Shown piece by piece: positions 9,327 through 21,209 of a DNA stretch of 64,000 nucleotides. How positions within the stretch are numbered: the first letter of the stretch is position 1; every line of letters starts with the position of its first letter. Origin of the DNA: Desulfovibrio inopinatus DSM 10711 (GTDB lineage: Bacteria; Desulfobacterota; Desulfovibrionia; Desulfovibrionales; Desulfovibrionaceae); contig NZ_AUBP01000025.1 in assembly GCF_000429305.1 (NCBI RefSeq), forward strand, positions 62,001-126,000, written 5' to 3'. The notes under the pieces are model-generated. The model worked only from the letters and a program-made list of their open reading frames with translations, searched no databases and was not told the DNA's origin. A program made the position numbers and the translations under genes.

Positions 9327-10982
9327 CTAAATAGGCACTCTACAGGCGACAGGCATTCTCCATCCCGTTCCAAATGCCCTATCCGTCACCTTGATACCGG
9401 GGGCAGCTTGGCGACGTTTAAATTCTGCGATTTTGACGAGATGTGTAATGCGTTCAACCGTTGCACGATCGTGTCCTGCTGCGACAATCTCTTCCACCGA
9501 AAATCGCTTTTCAACGCGCAGATGAAGAATTTCATCAAGGATATCGTATGGAGGCAGACTGTCTTGGTCGACCTGGCCCGGACGCAATTCGGCAGACGGG
9601 GCTTTATCGATGATAGACCGCGGAATGAGTTCCCCCATAGTGGCATTCACATATTCAGACACAGCATACACCATCGTTTTCGGCAAATCGGCAATAACCG
9701 CCAAGGCACCGGACATATCCCCGTAAATGGTGCAGTAGCCTACTGCTAACTCGGATTTATTCCCAGTCGTCAGGAGGACGGCCCCGTATTTATTGGATAA
9801 GGCCATCATGAGCACACCACGTATGCGCGACTGTAAGTTTTCTTCTGTCACATCAGAAGAATAGCCTTGAAATGCATCGGATAACGTGGAATCGAATTCT
9901 TCCATAAGAGGCCCAATCGGCAAGATCATGGCCGTAATACCAAGTCGCTGAACCAAGTCTTTAGAATCATCAACACTTCCTCGACTCGAATGCGGACTGG
10001 GCATGAGTGCCACGGTGACGTTTTCCGGACCAAGAGCTTTGGCTGCAACAACAGCTGTCAACGCCGAATCAATGCCACCAGATAATGCCAATACCGCTTT
10101 TTTGAATCCGCATTTTGTCGCATAGTCCCGTGTTCCCGTAACAAGCGCAGCAAACGCTTCTTCCACCGGCTTTTCAAGCAAAGGCCGTACAGAGTCCTGC
10201 CCAGGAACTGCCGTCACGGTACTCTCGACGATAAGAATGTCCTCTTCAAAGGCGGCAGCACGAATAAGGAGTTCCCCATCGTGCGACACGGCAAAGGAAC
10301 GTCCGTCGAAGACGAGATCGTCATTACCGCCAGTCTGGTTGACATAGAAAACAGGCACCTTATGTCGAACAGCGCACGCCTTGATCATGGCTTCACGAGT
10401 CTCAAATTTACCCAGATTGAACGGTGAGGCCGAAAGATTGACGATCATGTCAACACCATGCTGACATAAGATGTCTACAGGGTCATTGCCGTAGCGTGTG
10501 CGATCTTTCCAGAAATCTTTATCATTCCAGATATCTTCACAAATCGTGACACCAATGCGTTTGCCGCCGAAGGTAAACGAACCCGGCGACTCTGCTGGCA
10601 TAAAATAGCGCTCCTCATCAAACACATCATAGTTGGGGAGGAGCATTTTCACGAACGTATCACATACCTTGCCTCCAGAAAGCAAAGCTGCTGCATTGAC
10701 AGCCGGTCGCACACCATTCGGGCTCGGTAATGCCGTACCGACAAGAACGGGAACACTGTCTTTAAGTCTGGCGGCGAGTTCTTCCAAATGCTTCTGAGCT
10801 TGCCGCAGAAATTCAGGATAGAGCAACAGATCCCGTGGAGGATACCCTGTAAGTGCCAGCTCCGAGGTCAGACAAATATCCGCACCCTGTTCCCCTGCCG
10901 ATACCACGGCCTGAGCGATTTTGTCGGCATTACCGACAATATCACCGGCCGTTACATTCAGTTGAAGGATACCGATATTCAT
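9327..10982 (-). CDS. nadE: Glutamine-dependent NAD+ synthetase
   Basis: Final step of NAD biosynthesis: nicotinate adenine dinucleotide plus glutamine and ATP to NAD+. 551 aa with two domains. The N-terminal nitrilase/CN-hydrolase amidotransferase domain (about 1-265) has the Glu in [15 protein letters not shown], the Lys in [12 protein letters not shown] and the nucleophilic Cys in [11 protein letters not shown]. The C-terminal synthetase (about 275-551) has the P-loop [15 protein letters not shown] and [18 protein letters not shown]. The N-terminal domain supplies ammonia from glutamine, so free ammonia is not needed. The start overlaps the dapB stop by 4 nt (ATGA), so the two are co-translated. 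Confidence 0.97.
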   Translation of the reverse strand: MNIGILQLNVTAGDIVGNADKIAQAVVSAGEQGADICLTSELALTGYPPRDLLLYPEFLRQAQKHLEELAARLKDSVPVLVGTALPSPNGVRPAVNAAALLSGGKVCDTFVKMLLPNYDVFDEERYFMPAESPGSFTFGGKRIGVTICEDIWNDKDFWKDRTRYGNDPVDILCQHGVDMIVNLSASPFNLGKFETREAMIKACAVRHKVPVFYVNQTGGNDDLVFDGRSFAVSHDGELLIRAAAFEEDILIVESTVTAVPGQDSVRPLLEKPVEEAFAALVTGTRDYATKCGFKKAVLALSGGIDSALTAVVAAKALGPENVTVALMPSPHSSRGSVDDSKDLVQRLGITAMILPIGPLMEEFDSTLSDAFQGYSSDVTEENLQSRIRGVLMMALSNKYGAVLLTTGNKSELAVGYCTIYGDMSGALAVIADLPKTMVYAVSEYVNATMGELIPRSIIDKAPSAELRPGQVDQDSLPPYDILDEILHLRVEKRFSVEEIVAAGHDRATVERITHLVKIAEFKRRQAAPGIKVTDRAFGTGWRMPVACRVPI

Positions 10983-11764
10983 ATGAGCATGTCAGCCATA
11001 GCATACAGTTTGCCAGGTTGTTGCGATGCAAGCCAGTGTGCAGCACGCAGCGCCCCCGAAGCAAAGTTGGATCTGGAATGCGCGCGATGCGTCACTTCGA
11101 TGCGCTCGGCGGGTCCGAGAAAATAGACGGTGTGATCACCGACGACATCGCCACCACGAATGGCCTGCAGTCCGATTTCACCATCAGGACGTGCGCCAAT
11201 AATGCCTTCTCGGCAGCATTGTTTTACATCGTCCAAATTTTCGTCACGTGCTTGAGCCAAACATTGACCAAGCTTCAATGCCGTTCCACTCGGAGAATCG
11301 ACCTTTTTATTGTGATGAATCTCCATGACTTCAAGATCGTATTGCGGTCCGAGCTTTTTGACGAGTTGCGGCAATATATCGAGCAAGACGCTAATACCGA
11401 TGCTCATATTCGGCGCCATGAACACGGGGATGGATTTGGCAGCTTCTTCCACATGGGCGACTTGTTCAGCCGTAAGCCCCGTGGTGCCAATAACCATAGG
11501 ATTGCCGTATTCCAGAGCCGCATCCAATGTCGCTAATGTCGCTTCCGGCGCCGTGAAATCAATCACGACCGCTCCCTTGGATTTGGCCAACACGTCTTTG
11601 ACATCGCCAGCGCCTACACACTCATACTTCGAAAGGCCAGGGGCTGCGTTTGGCCGTTCCACGACACCGGCCAGACGGTGCTGGTCGCTTTCCTGGACCA
11701 TAGAGCACAACATCGAGCCCATACGCCCGAGGGCTCCCATGATGACAACATCGCAAACTTGCAT
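10979..11764 (-). CDS. dapB: 4-hydroxy-tetrahydrodipicolinate reductase
   Basis: NAD(P)H-dependent reductase of the diaminopimelate/lysine pathway, feeding lysine and peptidoglycan synthesis. 261 aa. The Rossmann glycine-rich loop is at the N-terminus ([11 protein letters not shown]), [11 protein letters not shown] precedes the catalytic and substrate-binding region [19 protein letters not shown], and [16 protein letters not shown] is family-typical. An AAGGAG ribosome site lies 9 nt before the ATG. First gene of dapB-nadE; pairing it with NAD synthesis makes sense only as shared housekeeping. Confidence 0.97.
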   Translation of the reverse strand: MQVCDVVIMGALGRMGSMLCSMVQESDQHRLAGVVERPNAAPGLSKYECVGAGDVKDVLAKSKGAVVIDFTAPEATLATLDAALEYGNPMVIGTTGLTAEQVAHVEEAAKSIPVFMAPNMSIGISVLLDILPQLVKKLGPQYDLEVMEIHHNKKVDSPSGTALKLGQCLAQARDENLDDVKQCCREGIIGARPDGEIGLQAIRGGDVVGDHTVYFLGPAERIEVTHRAHSRSNFASGALRAAHWLASQQPGKLYAMADMLI

Positions 11765-11884
11765 TGCCGCTCACTCCTTTGCGTACAACGTGAAGGTTGA
11801 AAATAGAAAGTACAAAATAGTATATGGGGATGGCATGTTCGGCAAGCGCGATCATAGCCAATTTGCATGCCGAAACCACAAGGG

Positions 11885-11917
11885 AGAAAAAAAGGAGCGT
11901 TTCGAAAACGCTCCTTT
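11885..11917 (-). terminator. Rho-independent terminator of the coiled-coil gene pair
   Basis: Perfect 12-bp stem, AAAGGAGCGTTT (11891-11902) and AAACGCTCCTTT (11906-11917), with a 3-nt loop. Read on the minus strand it is followed by a run of Ts. It lies 17 nt beyond the stop at 11935. Confidence 0.9.
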
Positions 11918-11934
11918 ATGAAATATCCATGAAA

Positions 11935-12393
11935 TCAGGACGCAAGTTTCCGGAACTCTTCAAAGAGTTCCGCTTTCTCTCGGGAATTGAGATGACGAGC
12001 CTGATCAATTTGCTGCATTGTTTGCTGATATCGGTCTACAATGCGTTCAAGACTTTCCATGTCGGCTTGGTGAATGATGAGGGCTGCTCGTAAACGCATT
12101 TCCTCAAGCTGCTTGGCAATATTGGCATCACGTAAGGCTTTTTCTGAAATTTCAAAAAGTTCAGCAGCTTTAATTGCCGCTTGAGCCTTGGATTTCTCTT
12201 CGTAGCTCTGAAATTTTCGTGCGATTTCAGACTTGGTGATGTTCTTCTGTCGCTTGCACTCGATCACTGCGGTGGATCTGTCGATAAGACGGTGCGTCGG
12301 ACCGATGAAAAACTTGTACAACGCATAACCGATCAACCAAATGATTACTGCGCCAATGCCGAGAAAGAAAAATGCAATAACGAGAAACTGCAT
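11935..12393 (-). CDS. Conserved-looking unknown: one membrane helix plus coiled coil
   Basis: I do not recognise a family. The 152-aa protein starts with a hydrophobic segment (residues 3-30, FLVIAFFFLGIGAVIIWLIG) that should anchor it in the inner membrane. The rest is charged and helical, rich in Ala, Glu, Lys and Gln from about 50 to 150, as in a coiled coil, with little aromatic content. GAGAG lies 6 nt before the ATG. It starts 10 nt after the stop of the gene at 12404-13003, and a strong terminator follows, so the two form a bicistronic unit and their products may interact through their coiled coils. No enzymatic motif is visible. Confidence 0.75.
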   Translation of the reverse strand: MQFLVIAFFFLGIGAVIIWLIGYALYKFFIGPTHRLIDRSTAVIECKRQKNITKSEIARKFQSYEEKSKAQAAIKAAELFEISEKALRDANIAKQLEEMRLRAALIIHQADMESLERIVDRYQQTMQQIDQARHLNSREKAELFEEFRKLAS

Positions 12394-12403
12394 ATGGCGT
12401 CTC

Positions 12404-13003
12404 TCAATCCAGGTCGTATTTGCGGGTTATGGTATCGTTTTGCAATCGTTCCACCGTTTCCGCCAAGTTATCGGTTATCTGCTTGATAAGTTTGGACTTG
12501 AGGAAGTCAGGCATATCGCTTTCCGCTACCTTATGCAACTTTTCCGTTGTCATGACATAGGCTTGTTCAATGGCATCGTTGCGATTGGTAAGCCGGGCAT
12601 TTTCAAGCGACCGGATCGTGGACTGGACGTAAGTTTTGATCGTTTCGGCAACTTCGACGGATTTGGCATCCCAATAGGCTTTCGACTCACGTTTTGACGC
12701 TTCGGCCTGATGTGTCAATTTTTCGAGTTGCGTATCCAGATACAGCTTGGTTGCCTCGAATTCTTTACGACCACGCATGTGTGTCATACGAAACGAATTG
12801 AGCGCACTGGCTTTTGCCGGAAACTTGTCGAGATCGATCAACTTGTACTGTTCAAGATGACTGTCATATTCTGGCATATCTTTGGGATCACCGTCTTGTG
12901 CGGCAAATTCTTGCTTAGCCAGATCCCGACTTGATGCGTTTTCTTCGTCATCGATTCGTGCCAGATAATCGGTCAATGTTTTCTTGTCATCGCTATCGCT
13001 CAC
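12404..13003 (-). CDS. Unknown helical protein, partner of the downstream membrane-anchored protein
   Basis: Unrecognised, 199 aa, hydrophilic and strongly helical, with no signal or membrane segment. The N-terminal 50 residues are acidic (SDSDDKKTLTDYLARIDDEE) and the middle and C-terminal parts have coiled-coil-like heptads (about 70-190). I chose GTG 13003 because GGAG lies 8 nt upstream and the resulting N-terminus looks natural; an in-frame ATG at 13024 would read through that ribosome site. It is followed after 10 nt by the anchored coiled-coil gene. It lies downstream of ligA with a 205-nt gap, so it probably has its own promoter. Confidence 0.7.
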   Translation of the reverse strand: MSDSDDKKTLTDYLARIDDEENASSRDLAKQEFAAQDGDPKDMPEYDSHLEQYKLIDLDKFPAKASALNSFRMTHMRGRKEFEATKLYLDTQLEKLTHQAEASKRESKAYWDAKSVEVAETIKTYVQSTIRSLENARLTNRNDAIEQAYVMTTEKLHKVAESDMPDFLKSKLIKQITDNLAETVERLQNDTITRKYDLD

Positions 13004-13208
13004 GACTAAAACTCCGAACACCATAAGGCATTGTTTTTATGTACCAAAGGAAGAGACCGTTCATCCGGCCAATCTGGCCGACGAGCGGCCTCGGGGCTTT
13101 GTAAATAGACACTGATTTTAGGCAATTTTTACCTTCAAGGCAAGCGCAGTCACAGTAAATACGCCGTATTCTCAGGCTTGGCCTCCCTTCAGTCAAAAAA
13201 CTTCAAGA

Positions 13209-15305
<2,097 letters not shown>

Positions 15306-15320
15306 TCAGAAGGTGTCATG

Positions 15321-15992
15321 TCAAGCGTGGAGAGCCCCGCTGCATGCGTCATACTGTGGTTTATTGAGTGTGGTTTTGCCATTGAAAATAATTGGCCAGA
15401 GTCGTTCAAAGGCGTGCCCTGTATTCGCAGCATCGTCGGGGTCGGCGATCACCGTTTCCAAAGCGCACTGATACAACGCTTTTGGCCGGGCAAGAATCCG
15501 ATCTCGCCGAACGTACAACAAGCCCGCCGGTGCCGAAACAAGGAATTGATCCGGCACATTCCCCGCGAACAACCGTTCATAAAGGGCTCCGACCGGAATG
15601 TCACGCCCTGCTCCAGCCCATTTTCCGGCGTCGCTTCCGTGCATATTATGCGGTTGTCCAAAGCGATCGCACTTGAGTTTGTAATTAGCAAAACCGGTGA
15701 ATGCGACTCCAAGGCGCATATTTTGCTCAACACGGGCGTAAAAAGCCTCAGGGGTGGGCTCGTCCATATGAAAAAAAGGATCAGCCTGTACAAACACGAC
15801 TGCGTCGGGAAAATTGGGATATGTCGAAACGATATGATGAAGGTACGTGTGGCTTTCACGACCGATGTTGGGCAATGACAGTGGCCCCGGTTTCCCGGAC
15901 TTATCGTAAATCAGGACATCGCATGGCAATGCCTTCGTCCACGAGACGTCTTCGTTGTATTTTGCCACGACAACACAAACACGCGAGTTCAT
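15321..15992 (-). CDS. DUF3431 family protein (glycosyltransferase-like fold)
   Basis: The 223-aa protein matches the DUF3431 pattern: an N-terminal strand VCVVVAKYNEDVSW, then VLIYDKSGK, the family signature LPNIGRESHTYLHHI (about residues 40-55), and VVFVQADPFFH, where the D-x-x-x-H-like element sits where GT-A glycosyltransferases keep their metal-binding DxD. The family is better known from fungi and scattered bacteria and has no proven activity; a role in modifying a surface glycan is a guess. No signal peptide. It ends 33 nt before the ligA start on the same strand and follows the potassium-channel gene closely (4 nt), so the group may be co-transcribed. No clear ribosome site. Confidence 0.8.
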   Translation of the reverse strand: MNSRVCVVVAKYNEDVSWTKALPCDVLIYDKSGKPGPLSLPNIGRESHTYLHHIVSTYPNFPDAVVFVQADPFFHMDEPTPEAFYARVEQNMRLGVAFTGFANYKLKCDRFGQPHNMHGSDAGKWAGAGRDIPVGALYERLFAGNVPDQFLVSAPAGLLYVRRDRILARPKALYQCALETVIADPDDAANTGHAFERLWPIIFNGKTTLNKPQYDACSGALHA

Positions 15993-15996
15993 AAAT

Positions 15997-17037
15997 CTAC
16001 AAGGTATGCTGGAGTTGATTCAAGTTTTCCTTTGGACCGACGATAACCATGGTATCACCCGGCTCAAGAAGGGTTTGTGGCATGGGATTAAAAATCATCT
16101 CTCCAGTATGTTTCTTTATGGCAATAATAATAAGATTAAAACGAGGACGAATTTCTGAGGCGATAATATCCTTGCCGGCAATCTCCGAGGTTGGCTTGAC
16201 CAGCAATTCTTCCATGGACAGATCTATACTGGAGCCCCGTTGCGCTAAATCGAGAAAGTTTGTCACTGTAGGACGCAAGACGGATTGCGCCATGCGGACA
16301 CCACCATAAAGATGTGGAATAAGGACTTGGTTTGCCCCTGCACGCTTGAGACGTTGAATATGCTGTTGTGCATCGGCTCGGGCAACAATAAACAGATCCG
16401 GGTTAAGCTGTCTGGCAGTCAAGGCGACATAGACATTTGCCGATTCCTGCGTCAGCGCAGTCACGAGCGCTTTCGCACGCATAATGCCAGCCGCTAAAAG
16501 CGCCTCATCCTTGGTGGCGTCATCATGAACGTGGAGAATAAATTTCTCCGATAAGCTGCGCGCCAATATTTCATCTTTTTCAATGACGACAACGGGATGA
16601 CTCTCGCTGACGATTTCCTGCGTGACGATAGCGCCGATACGCCCATATCCACAAATAATGGTGTGTCCGGTTAGCTTTTCGATGGATTTTTGCAATCGCC
16701 TTCTCCCCAGAATTTTTTGTATGCGGCCTTCAATAATAATTTGCGTAAAAGAACCGACGAGATAGGCAAAACTCCCCACACCACATAAAATAAGTCCAAT
16801 AGTGAACAGTCTTCCTGCTTCGGTGAGGGGATTGACCTCTTGAAAGCCCACTGTCGAAAGCGTGATGACGACCATGTACAGGCTTTCAAAAAATGGCCAG
16901 TCTTCAATGACCATATATCCAACAACGCCAAGCGAAAACACAGCGAACAGGATAATAAGCCCAATAGCAAACGGCCAAAATGCTCCAAGCCGATGCTCCA
17001 ACATGATCATGCGGCCGTGAAGGTGTTCAAATCCCAT
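15997..17037 (-). CDS. RCK-gated potassium channel (MthK/Kch type)
   Basis: Two-helix potassium channel subunit with cytoplasmic RCK gating domains, 346 aa. Two membrane helices (about 20-42 and 80-103) flank a pore loop with the filter TLSTVGFQEVNPL; the filter reads TVGF-QE rather than the classical TVGYGD. The RCK/TrkA-N Rossmann domain starts at about 125 (IICGYGRIGAIVTQEI, with the acidic ribose-binding IEKD), and a TrkA-C domain occupies about 255-346, ending in the EPGDTMVIVGP motif. It probably forms tetramers gated by a nucleotide or cation. The ATG lies 3 nt after the uvrB stop, so it is likely co-transcribed with uvrB. Confidence 0.92.
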   Translation of the reverse strand: MGFEHLHGRMIMLEHRLGAFWPFAIGLIILFAVFSLGVVGYMVIEDWPFFESLYMVVITLSTVGFQEVNPLTEAGRLFTIGLILCGVGSFAYLVGSFTQIIIEGRIQKILGRRRLQKSIEKLTGHTIICGYGRIGAIVTQEIVSESHPVVVIEKDEILARSLSEKFILHVHDDATKDEALLAAGIMRAKALVTALTQESANVYVALTARQLNPDLFIVARADAQQHIQRLKRAGANQVLIPHLYGGVRMAQSVLRPTVTNFLDLAQRGSSIDLSMEELLVKPTSEIAGKDIIASEIRPRFNLIIIAIKKHTGEMIFNPMPQTLLEPGDTMVIVGPKENLNQLQHTL

Positions 17038-17040
17038 GGA

Positions 17041-19077
17041 TTAGGTGTTTCCTTCTTTTTTCGCTCGTAGCGCATTAATGGTGTCGCGCAAGCTGGCGGC
17101 TCGTTCGAACTCAAGATTCTTGGCCGCGGCACGCATATCGCGTTCAAGCTTCCGAATATGTTTCGGCAGGTCTTCGTCGGAGATACCATACGCAGCTGTA
17201 TCTTCAGCGACGGACATCGTCGTACCCATAAGAGACCCGGCTTGTCCTTTCGTATCAAGGACATCCGTTTCTTGCAGACTATCAAGCACATTGTCCAGTT
17301 GCTTATAGACCGTCTGCGGTACTATTCCATGTTTTTCATTGTACTCGATCTGTTTTTCACGACGTCGATCCGTTTCTTCCATAGCTGCACGCATAGAACG
17401 CGTAACGGAGTCCGCGTAGAGAAGCACCCGTCCGGAGGCGTTGCGTGCTGCTCGTCCGAATGTCTGGATAAGCGAACGTGCCGACCGGAGGAACCCTTCT
17501 TTGTCTGCATCAAGGATGGCAACCAGGGAGACCTCCGGAATATCGAGCCCTTCACGGAGGAGGTTAATGCCAACCAGAACAGAAAACTGCCCTTGACGAA
17601 GCGCTTGAATAATGGCGACACGTTCGAGCGTATCGATATCCGAGTGTAGGTAGCGGGCGGCAACGCCCATGGAATTGAAATATTCGGTAAGATCTTCGGC
17701 CATACGTTTGGTCAGCGTCGTGACAAGAACGCGTTCGTTGGCATCCTGACGGAATCGACATTCCGCCGTGAGGTCATCCACTTGTCCCTTGGTCGGACGT
17801 ACTTCAAGTATCGGATCAAGGAGGCCGGTTGGTCGAATAATTTGTTCAGCAACAACGCCCTGCGATGTATCAAGTTCAAAGGGACCGGGGGTCGCCGAGA
17901 CATAGATGGTTTGCCCTATTCGCTCCATGAATTCATCGAAATTGAGCGGCCGGTTATCCAAAGCAGACGGCAACCGAAACCCAAAGTCAACCAACGTCTT
18001 TTTTCGTGCCCGGTCACCGTTAAACATGCCTCCTACTTGAGGAACGGTGATGTGTGATTCATCGATAAAGAGAAGAAAATCATCCGGGAAATAATCGAGA
18101 AGCGTTGCAGGTGGCTCTCCACTCCGACGGCCGTCGAGGTGTCTGGAATAATTCTCGATCCCATTACAGTATCCGAGTTCTTCAATCATCTCCAAATCGT
18201 ACATTGTACGCTGTTCGAGACGTTGCCGCTCCAGATGTTTTTCTTCCTTTTCGTATTGTTGCAAACGCCCTTGTAACTCATCACGAATATCAGTGATGGC
18301 GCGGGTGAGATTTTCCCGATCCGAAACATAGTGACTATTTGGAAAGATAATCGTTTTGTTGAGCGGTCGTACAACTTCACCGGTCAAAGGATCGGTTTCT
18401 AGAATTGCCTCCAACTCATCCCCAAAAAATTCGAGGCGCATGGCACGGTCACGACTGTACGCCGGAATAAGTTCAATAACATCGCCACGAACTCGAAAAA
18501 CCCCTCGGTGAAAATCATAATCATTGCGTTCATATTGGATGTCCACCAGGCGTTCCATGACATGATCCATGGTAACATCCTGCCCTTCTTCCAAGGTCAG
18601 CACCATGCGTTCATAGTACTCTCTGGACCCCAGACCATATATGCAAGACACCGATGCAACGATTAAAACGTCGCGTCGTGTAAGCAGCGAATGCGTGGCA
18701 CTATGTCTGAGTTTGTCAATATTATCGTTAATGGAAGAATCTTTTTCAATATAGGTATCAGAATGCGGCAAATAGGCTTCAGGCTGATAATAATCATAAT
18801 AACTGACAAAATATTCAACAGCATTATTGGGAAAAAGCCCTTTAAACTCATTGAACAGCTGTGCAGCCAAGGTTTTGTTCGGCGCCATAATGAGTGCTGG
18901 TCGATTGAGCTTGGCCACAACATGCGCCATGGTAAATGTCTTCCCTGTCCCTGTCGCACCGAGCAGAACCTGGTGCTTCAATCCATGCTCGATGTTGGCC
19001 ACAATTTGTTCAATGGCCTCGGGCTGATCTCCTTTGGGAACGAAATCGCTGTGCAATTCAAATGTATCGTGTATCAC
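17041..19077 (-). CDS. uvrB: Excinuclease ABC subunit B
   Basis: DNA-damage-verifying helicase-like subunit of nucleotide excision repair. I call the start at GTG 19077, giving 678 aa beginning with [18 protein letters not shown], the point where the family homology starts; AGG lies about 7 nt upstream. Reading on to TTG 19203 would add 42 residues without family support. Walker A is [11 protein letters not shown], the lesion-inserting beta hairpin [12 protein letters not shown] follows, the DEAH-like box is FIDESH, motif VI is [10 protein letters not shown], and a C-terminal UVR motif (about 635-670) binds UvrC. Transcribed divergently from the gene at 19233. Confidence 0.96.
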   Translation of the reverse strand: MIHDTFELHSDFVPKGDQPEAIEQIVANIEHGLKHQVLLGATGTGKTFTMAHVVAKLNRPALIMAPNKTLAAQLFNEFKGLFPNNAVEYFVSYYDYYQPEAYLPHSDTYIEKDSSINDNIDKLRHSATHSLLTRRDVLIVASVSCIYGLGSREYYERMVLTLEEGQDVTMDHVMERLVDIQYERNDYDFHRGVFRVRGDVIELIPAYSRDRAMRLEFFGDELEAILETDPLTGEVVRPLNKTIIFPNSHYVSDRENLTRAITDIRDELQGRLQQYEKEEKHLERQRLEQRTMYDLEMIEELGYCNGIENYSRHLDGRRSGEPPATLLDYFPDDFLLFIDESHITVPQVGGMFNGDRARKKTLVDFGFRLPSALDNRPLNFDEFMERIGQTIYVSATPGPFELDTSQGVVAEQIIRPTGLLDPILEVRPTKGQVDDLTAECRFRQDANERVLVTTLTKRMAEDLTEYFNSMGVAARYLHSDIDTLERVAIIQALRQGQFSVLVGINLLREGLDIPEVSLVAILDADKEGFLRSARSLIQTFGRAARNASGRVLLYADSVTRSMRAAMEETDRRREKQIEYNEKHGIVPQTVYKQLDNVLDSLQETDVLDTKGQAGSLMGTTMSVAEDTAAYGISDEDLPKHIRKLERDMRAAAKNLEFERAASLRDTINALRAKKEGNT

Positions 19078-19232
19078 GGTGACCCTATAGCCGACAAAAA
19101 TACGATGACCGGTGCGGTCGGCGTTCGACCGGCCCAAAAACCCTGGAAAAGACTCTGGAATATTTACGCGGTCAAGTGTAGTGTCATCCTTCTTGGCTGA
19201 CAACGCGAAATATCGTCGTCGAGGAGGCGAAA

Positions 19233-19718
19233 ATGGAAATCGATATTATTCCGGCCGATTATGAATTGCCTGTTGACCGGGCCTATGCCATTACCGTGGT
19301 TATCAAAAGCTTCAAAGGACGCAAAGACGTTGATGTCCACTTGTTTCGGTCCAAATGGGATCCCGAAGAAGACGAAGCCTATGATTGGGACATCCTTCTC
19401 GGTGATCCGGTTGATCCCTACATCGAGATCAACATTGAAAGTAGCAGACGGGTATTGCTCGAAGCCTTCACAATCGAAGAACGTGACGCCATCGTAGAAT
19501 ACCTTAAGGAACGTTACGGCGAAAAGCTCGCGTCAATTAAATCCTGCCCGCTCAATTTCCCCATTCCTTTGGGGTTGGCAGGACTCTCTGAACTGAGTCC
19601 AGGGAAGTCCATTGGTTTCATCAACTTCGACACCATGCCGAATTATCCATTGGATTTCTCGTTCTGTGGTTTTTTTGACCTCAGTGGACACAAGCCCATT
19701 ATCGACAATCAAGAATAA
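19233..19718 (+). CDS. Conserved hypothetical acidic protein
   Basis: Not recognised. 161 aa, acidic, with no signal peptide or membrane segment and no catalytic motif I can name. It begins [18 protein letters not shown] and is mixed alpha/beta: a C-terminal hydrophobic stretch (about 108-125, [17 protein letters not shown]) is flanked by [17 protein letters not shown] strong GAGGAG ribosome site lies 6 nt before the ATG, so the gene is real. It is divergent from uvrB and separated from the LOG-family gene by a hairpin. Confidence 0.75.
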   Translation: MEIDIIPADYELPVDRAYAITVVIKSFKGRKDVDVHLFRSKWDPEEDEAYDWDILLGDPVDPYIEINIESSRRVLLEAFTIEERDAIVEYLKERYGEKLASIKSCPLNFPIPLGLAGLSELSPGKSIGFINFDTMPNYPLDFSFCGFFDLSGHKPIIDNQE

Positions 19719-19725
19719 CACGTTA

Positions 19726-19758
19726 GGGAACGGCTATTCGGCTTGAATAGGCGTTTCC
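19726..19758 (+). terminator. Probable terminator after the gene at 19233
   Basis: GGGAACGGCTATTC (19726-19739) pairs imperfectly with GAATAGGCGTTTCC (19745-19758). The following sequence is T-rich (ccttctcttgtgtt) but not a clean U tract, so termination may be weak. Confidence 0.5.
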
Positions 19759-19861
19759 TTCTCTTGTGTTATATCGTTTGCGGAATTATTTACACTGCTT
19801 TGGCTTACCTTGGTTACGGGAATATTTCCCTATTCAATAATACCCCTTGAGGGGAATGGTT

Positions 19862-20449
19862 ATGTCACTTTCTGCTGTTTGTGTTTTTTGTGGATCAAAC
19901 CCTGGGTTTGATCCTGCGTTTATGAATGCGGCGAACGAGCTTGGCCGATTATTAGCTGAGCAACATATTCAGCTCGTGTATGGAGGCGCTGCCGTCGGTC
20001 TGATGGGTGCCGTTGCCGACGCAGCGCTGGCGGCTGGTGGCGAAGTTCATGGAGTTATCCCCGGATTCCTCCATGATAAAGAAATTGCTCATCCCGGTTT
20101 AACATCATGCCGTGTTGTTGACTCCATGCATGAACGAAAAGCGGCGATGGCCGAGATATCCGATGGTTTTATTGCGCTGCCTGGAGGCATGGGAACGCTT
20201 GAAGAAATTTGCGAGGTCATCACATGGGCTCAGCTCGGGCTCCACTGTAAGCCATGTGGTTTTCTCAATATCACAGACTATTATGATCCGCTTCAGACGT
20301 TTCTTTCCAATATGATTGAAAATGGCTTTTTCAAAAAAGCACAGGCGCCGCTGCTTATTGCCGAGACGACACCGGCAGCACTGCTGCAACGATTTGCCGA
20401 CTATGCCCCCCCCTGCGCATCGAAATGGATCGACCTCGATAAAACATAA
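19862..20449 (+). CDS. LOG family protein (nucleoside 5'-monophosphate phosphoribohydrolase type)
   Basis: Member of the LOG family (TIGR00730), related to the plant cytokinin-activating enzyme that releases the free base from nucleoside 5'-monophosphates. 195 aa with a Rossmann-like fold: VCVFCGSNPGFDP at the N-terminus, LVYGGAAVGLMGAVADAAL, MHERKAAMAEISDGFIALPG and the diagnostic PGGMGTLEEI, whose Arg/Glu residues line the active site. ATG 19862 has GAGGGG about 7 nt upstream; the ATG two codons earlier is too close to that site. The natural substrate is not deducible. Stands alone between two hairpins. Confidence 0.92.
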   Translation: MSLSAVCVFCGSNPGFDPAFMNAANELGRLLAEQHIQLVYGGAAVGLMGAVADAALAAGGEVHGVIPGFLHDKEIAHPGLTSCRVVDSMHERKAAMAEISDGFIALPGGMGTLEEICEVITWAQLGLHCKPCGFLNITDYYDPLQTFLSNMIENGFFKKAQAPLLIAETTPAALLQRFADYAPPCASKWIDLDKT

Positions 20450-20461
20450 TCTTCTTCAATC

Positions 20462-20489
20462 ATTGCGAACCGAGACCTCGGTTCGCAAT
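20462..20489. terminator. Bidirectional hairpin between the LOG gene and aat
   Basis: Perfect 13-bp stem, ATTGCGAACCGAG (20462-20474) and CTCGGTTCGCAAT (20477-20489), with a 2-nt loop, placed between the convergent LOG and aat stops (12 nt and 7 nt away). T-rich sequence follows on the plus side (gtcatttt). It should end both transcripts. Confidence 0.7.
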
Positions 20490-20496
20490 TGTCATT

Positions 20497-21195
20497 TTAC
20501 CATTGGAAATCAGGCATCTCGCAGGTATGCCAGGGGCCGGCGAGATGATCCAATACCGTTGCCGACTCCAATGCCCTGAGAAAAGACGGGCGCGGCCATT
20601 CCGTCGCACCAAAATGGAGCATGTGGGGTGTCGTTTGCTGGCAGTCGATCAGGTGAAATCCATGATGCTCAAGAAAGCGGACAAGATGAACCAAGGCTAC
20701 CTTGGAGGCGTTTGGCTTCAGATGGAACATCGACTCACCGAAGAATGCTCGACCGACAGCAACACCATAGATCCCGCCGACAAGTTCTCCGTCCTCCCAC
20801 GCCTCGACACAGTGAGCATAGCCTAATTCAAAAAGGCGACAATACGCGCGATTCATATCCGCAGTAATCCATGTCCCGCCGGTATCCAACCGTGTTTCTG
20901 CACAAAGCCTGATGACACCGTGAAAATCCGTGTCGAATCCAATGGAAAAAACTTGCTTGCGTAAGACCTTTCGCAGGCTCTTTGCAATATGAAGATCTTT
21001 GGGGACAAGAACAAGCCGGGGGTGAGGACACCACCAGAGAATAGGACTATTATCATTGTACCAAGGGAAAATACCGCGTCGGTAAGCAGCAAGAAGCCGA
21101 TCTGGCCGCAAATCGCCTCCGACGGCCAGAAGACCGTCGGGTTCAGCGAATTGTGGTTCTGGAAACTCCAGGCTATTATTGAGTAAATACAACAC
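20497..21195 (-). CDS. aat: Leucyl/phenylalanyl-tRNA-protein transferase
   Basis: Transfers Leu or Phe from charged tRNA onto proteins that begin with Arg or Lys, creating primary N-degrons. 232 aa, with the family-typical FAEPDGLLAVGGDL, RRGIFPWYNDNSPILWWCPHPR and GVAVGRAFFGESMF; the LIDCQQTTPHMLHFGATEWPR region shapes the acceptor site. The start is GTG at 21195, 14 nt after the clpA stop, without a clear ribosome site, which suggests translational coupling. It is the last gene of clpS-clpA-aat, so the enzyme making the degron and the machinery reading it are encoded together. Confidence 0.97.
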   Translation of the reverse strand: MLYLLNNSLEFPEPQFAEPDGLLAVGGDLRPDRLLAAYRRGIFPWYNDNSPILWWCPHPRLVLVPKDLHIAKSLRKVLRKQVFSIGFDTDFHGVIRLCAETRLDTGGTWITADMNRAYCRLFELGYAHCVEAWEDGELVGGIYGVAVGRAFFGESMFHLKPNASKVALVHLVRFLEHHGFHLIDCQQTTPHMLHFGATEWPRPSFLRALESATVLDHLAGPWHTCEMPDFQW

Positions 21196-21209
21196 CGATG
21201 AATCGAAAG

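Noticed and set aside
9180-9749. Plus-strand open frame of about 189 codons crossing the nadE 3' end.
   Set aside because: It lies mostly antisense to NadE; the conserved nadE C-terminus explains the base pattern.
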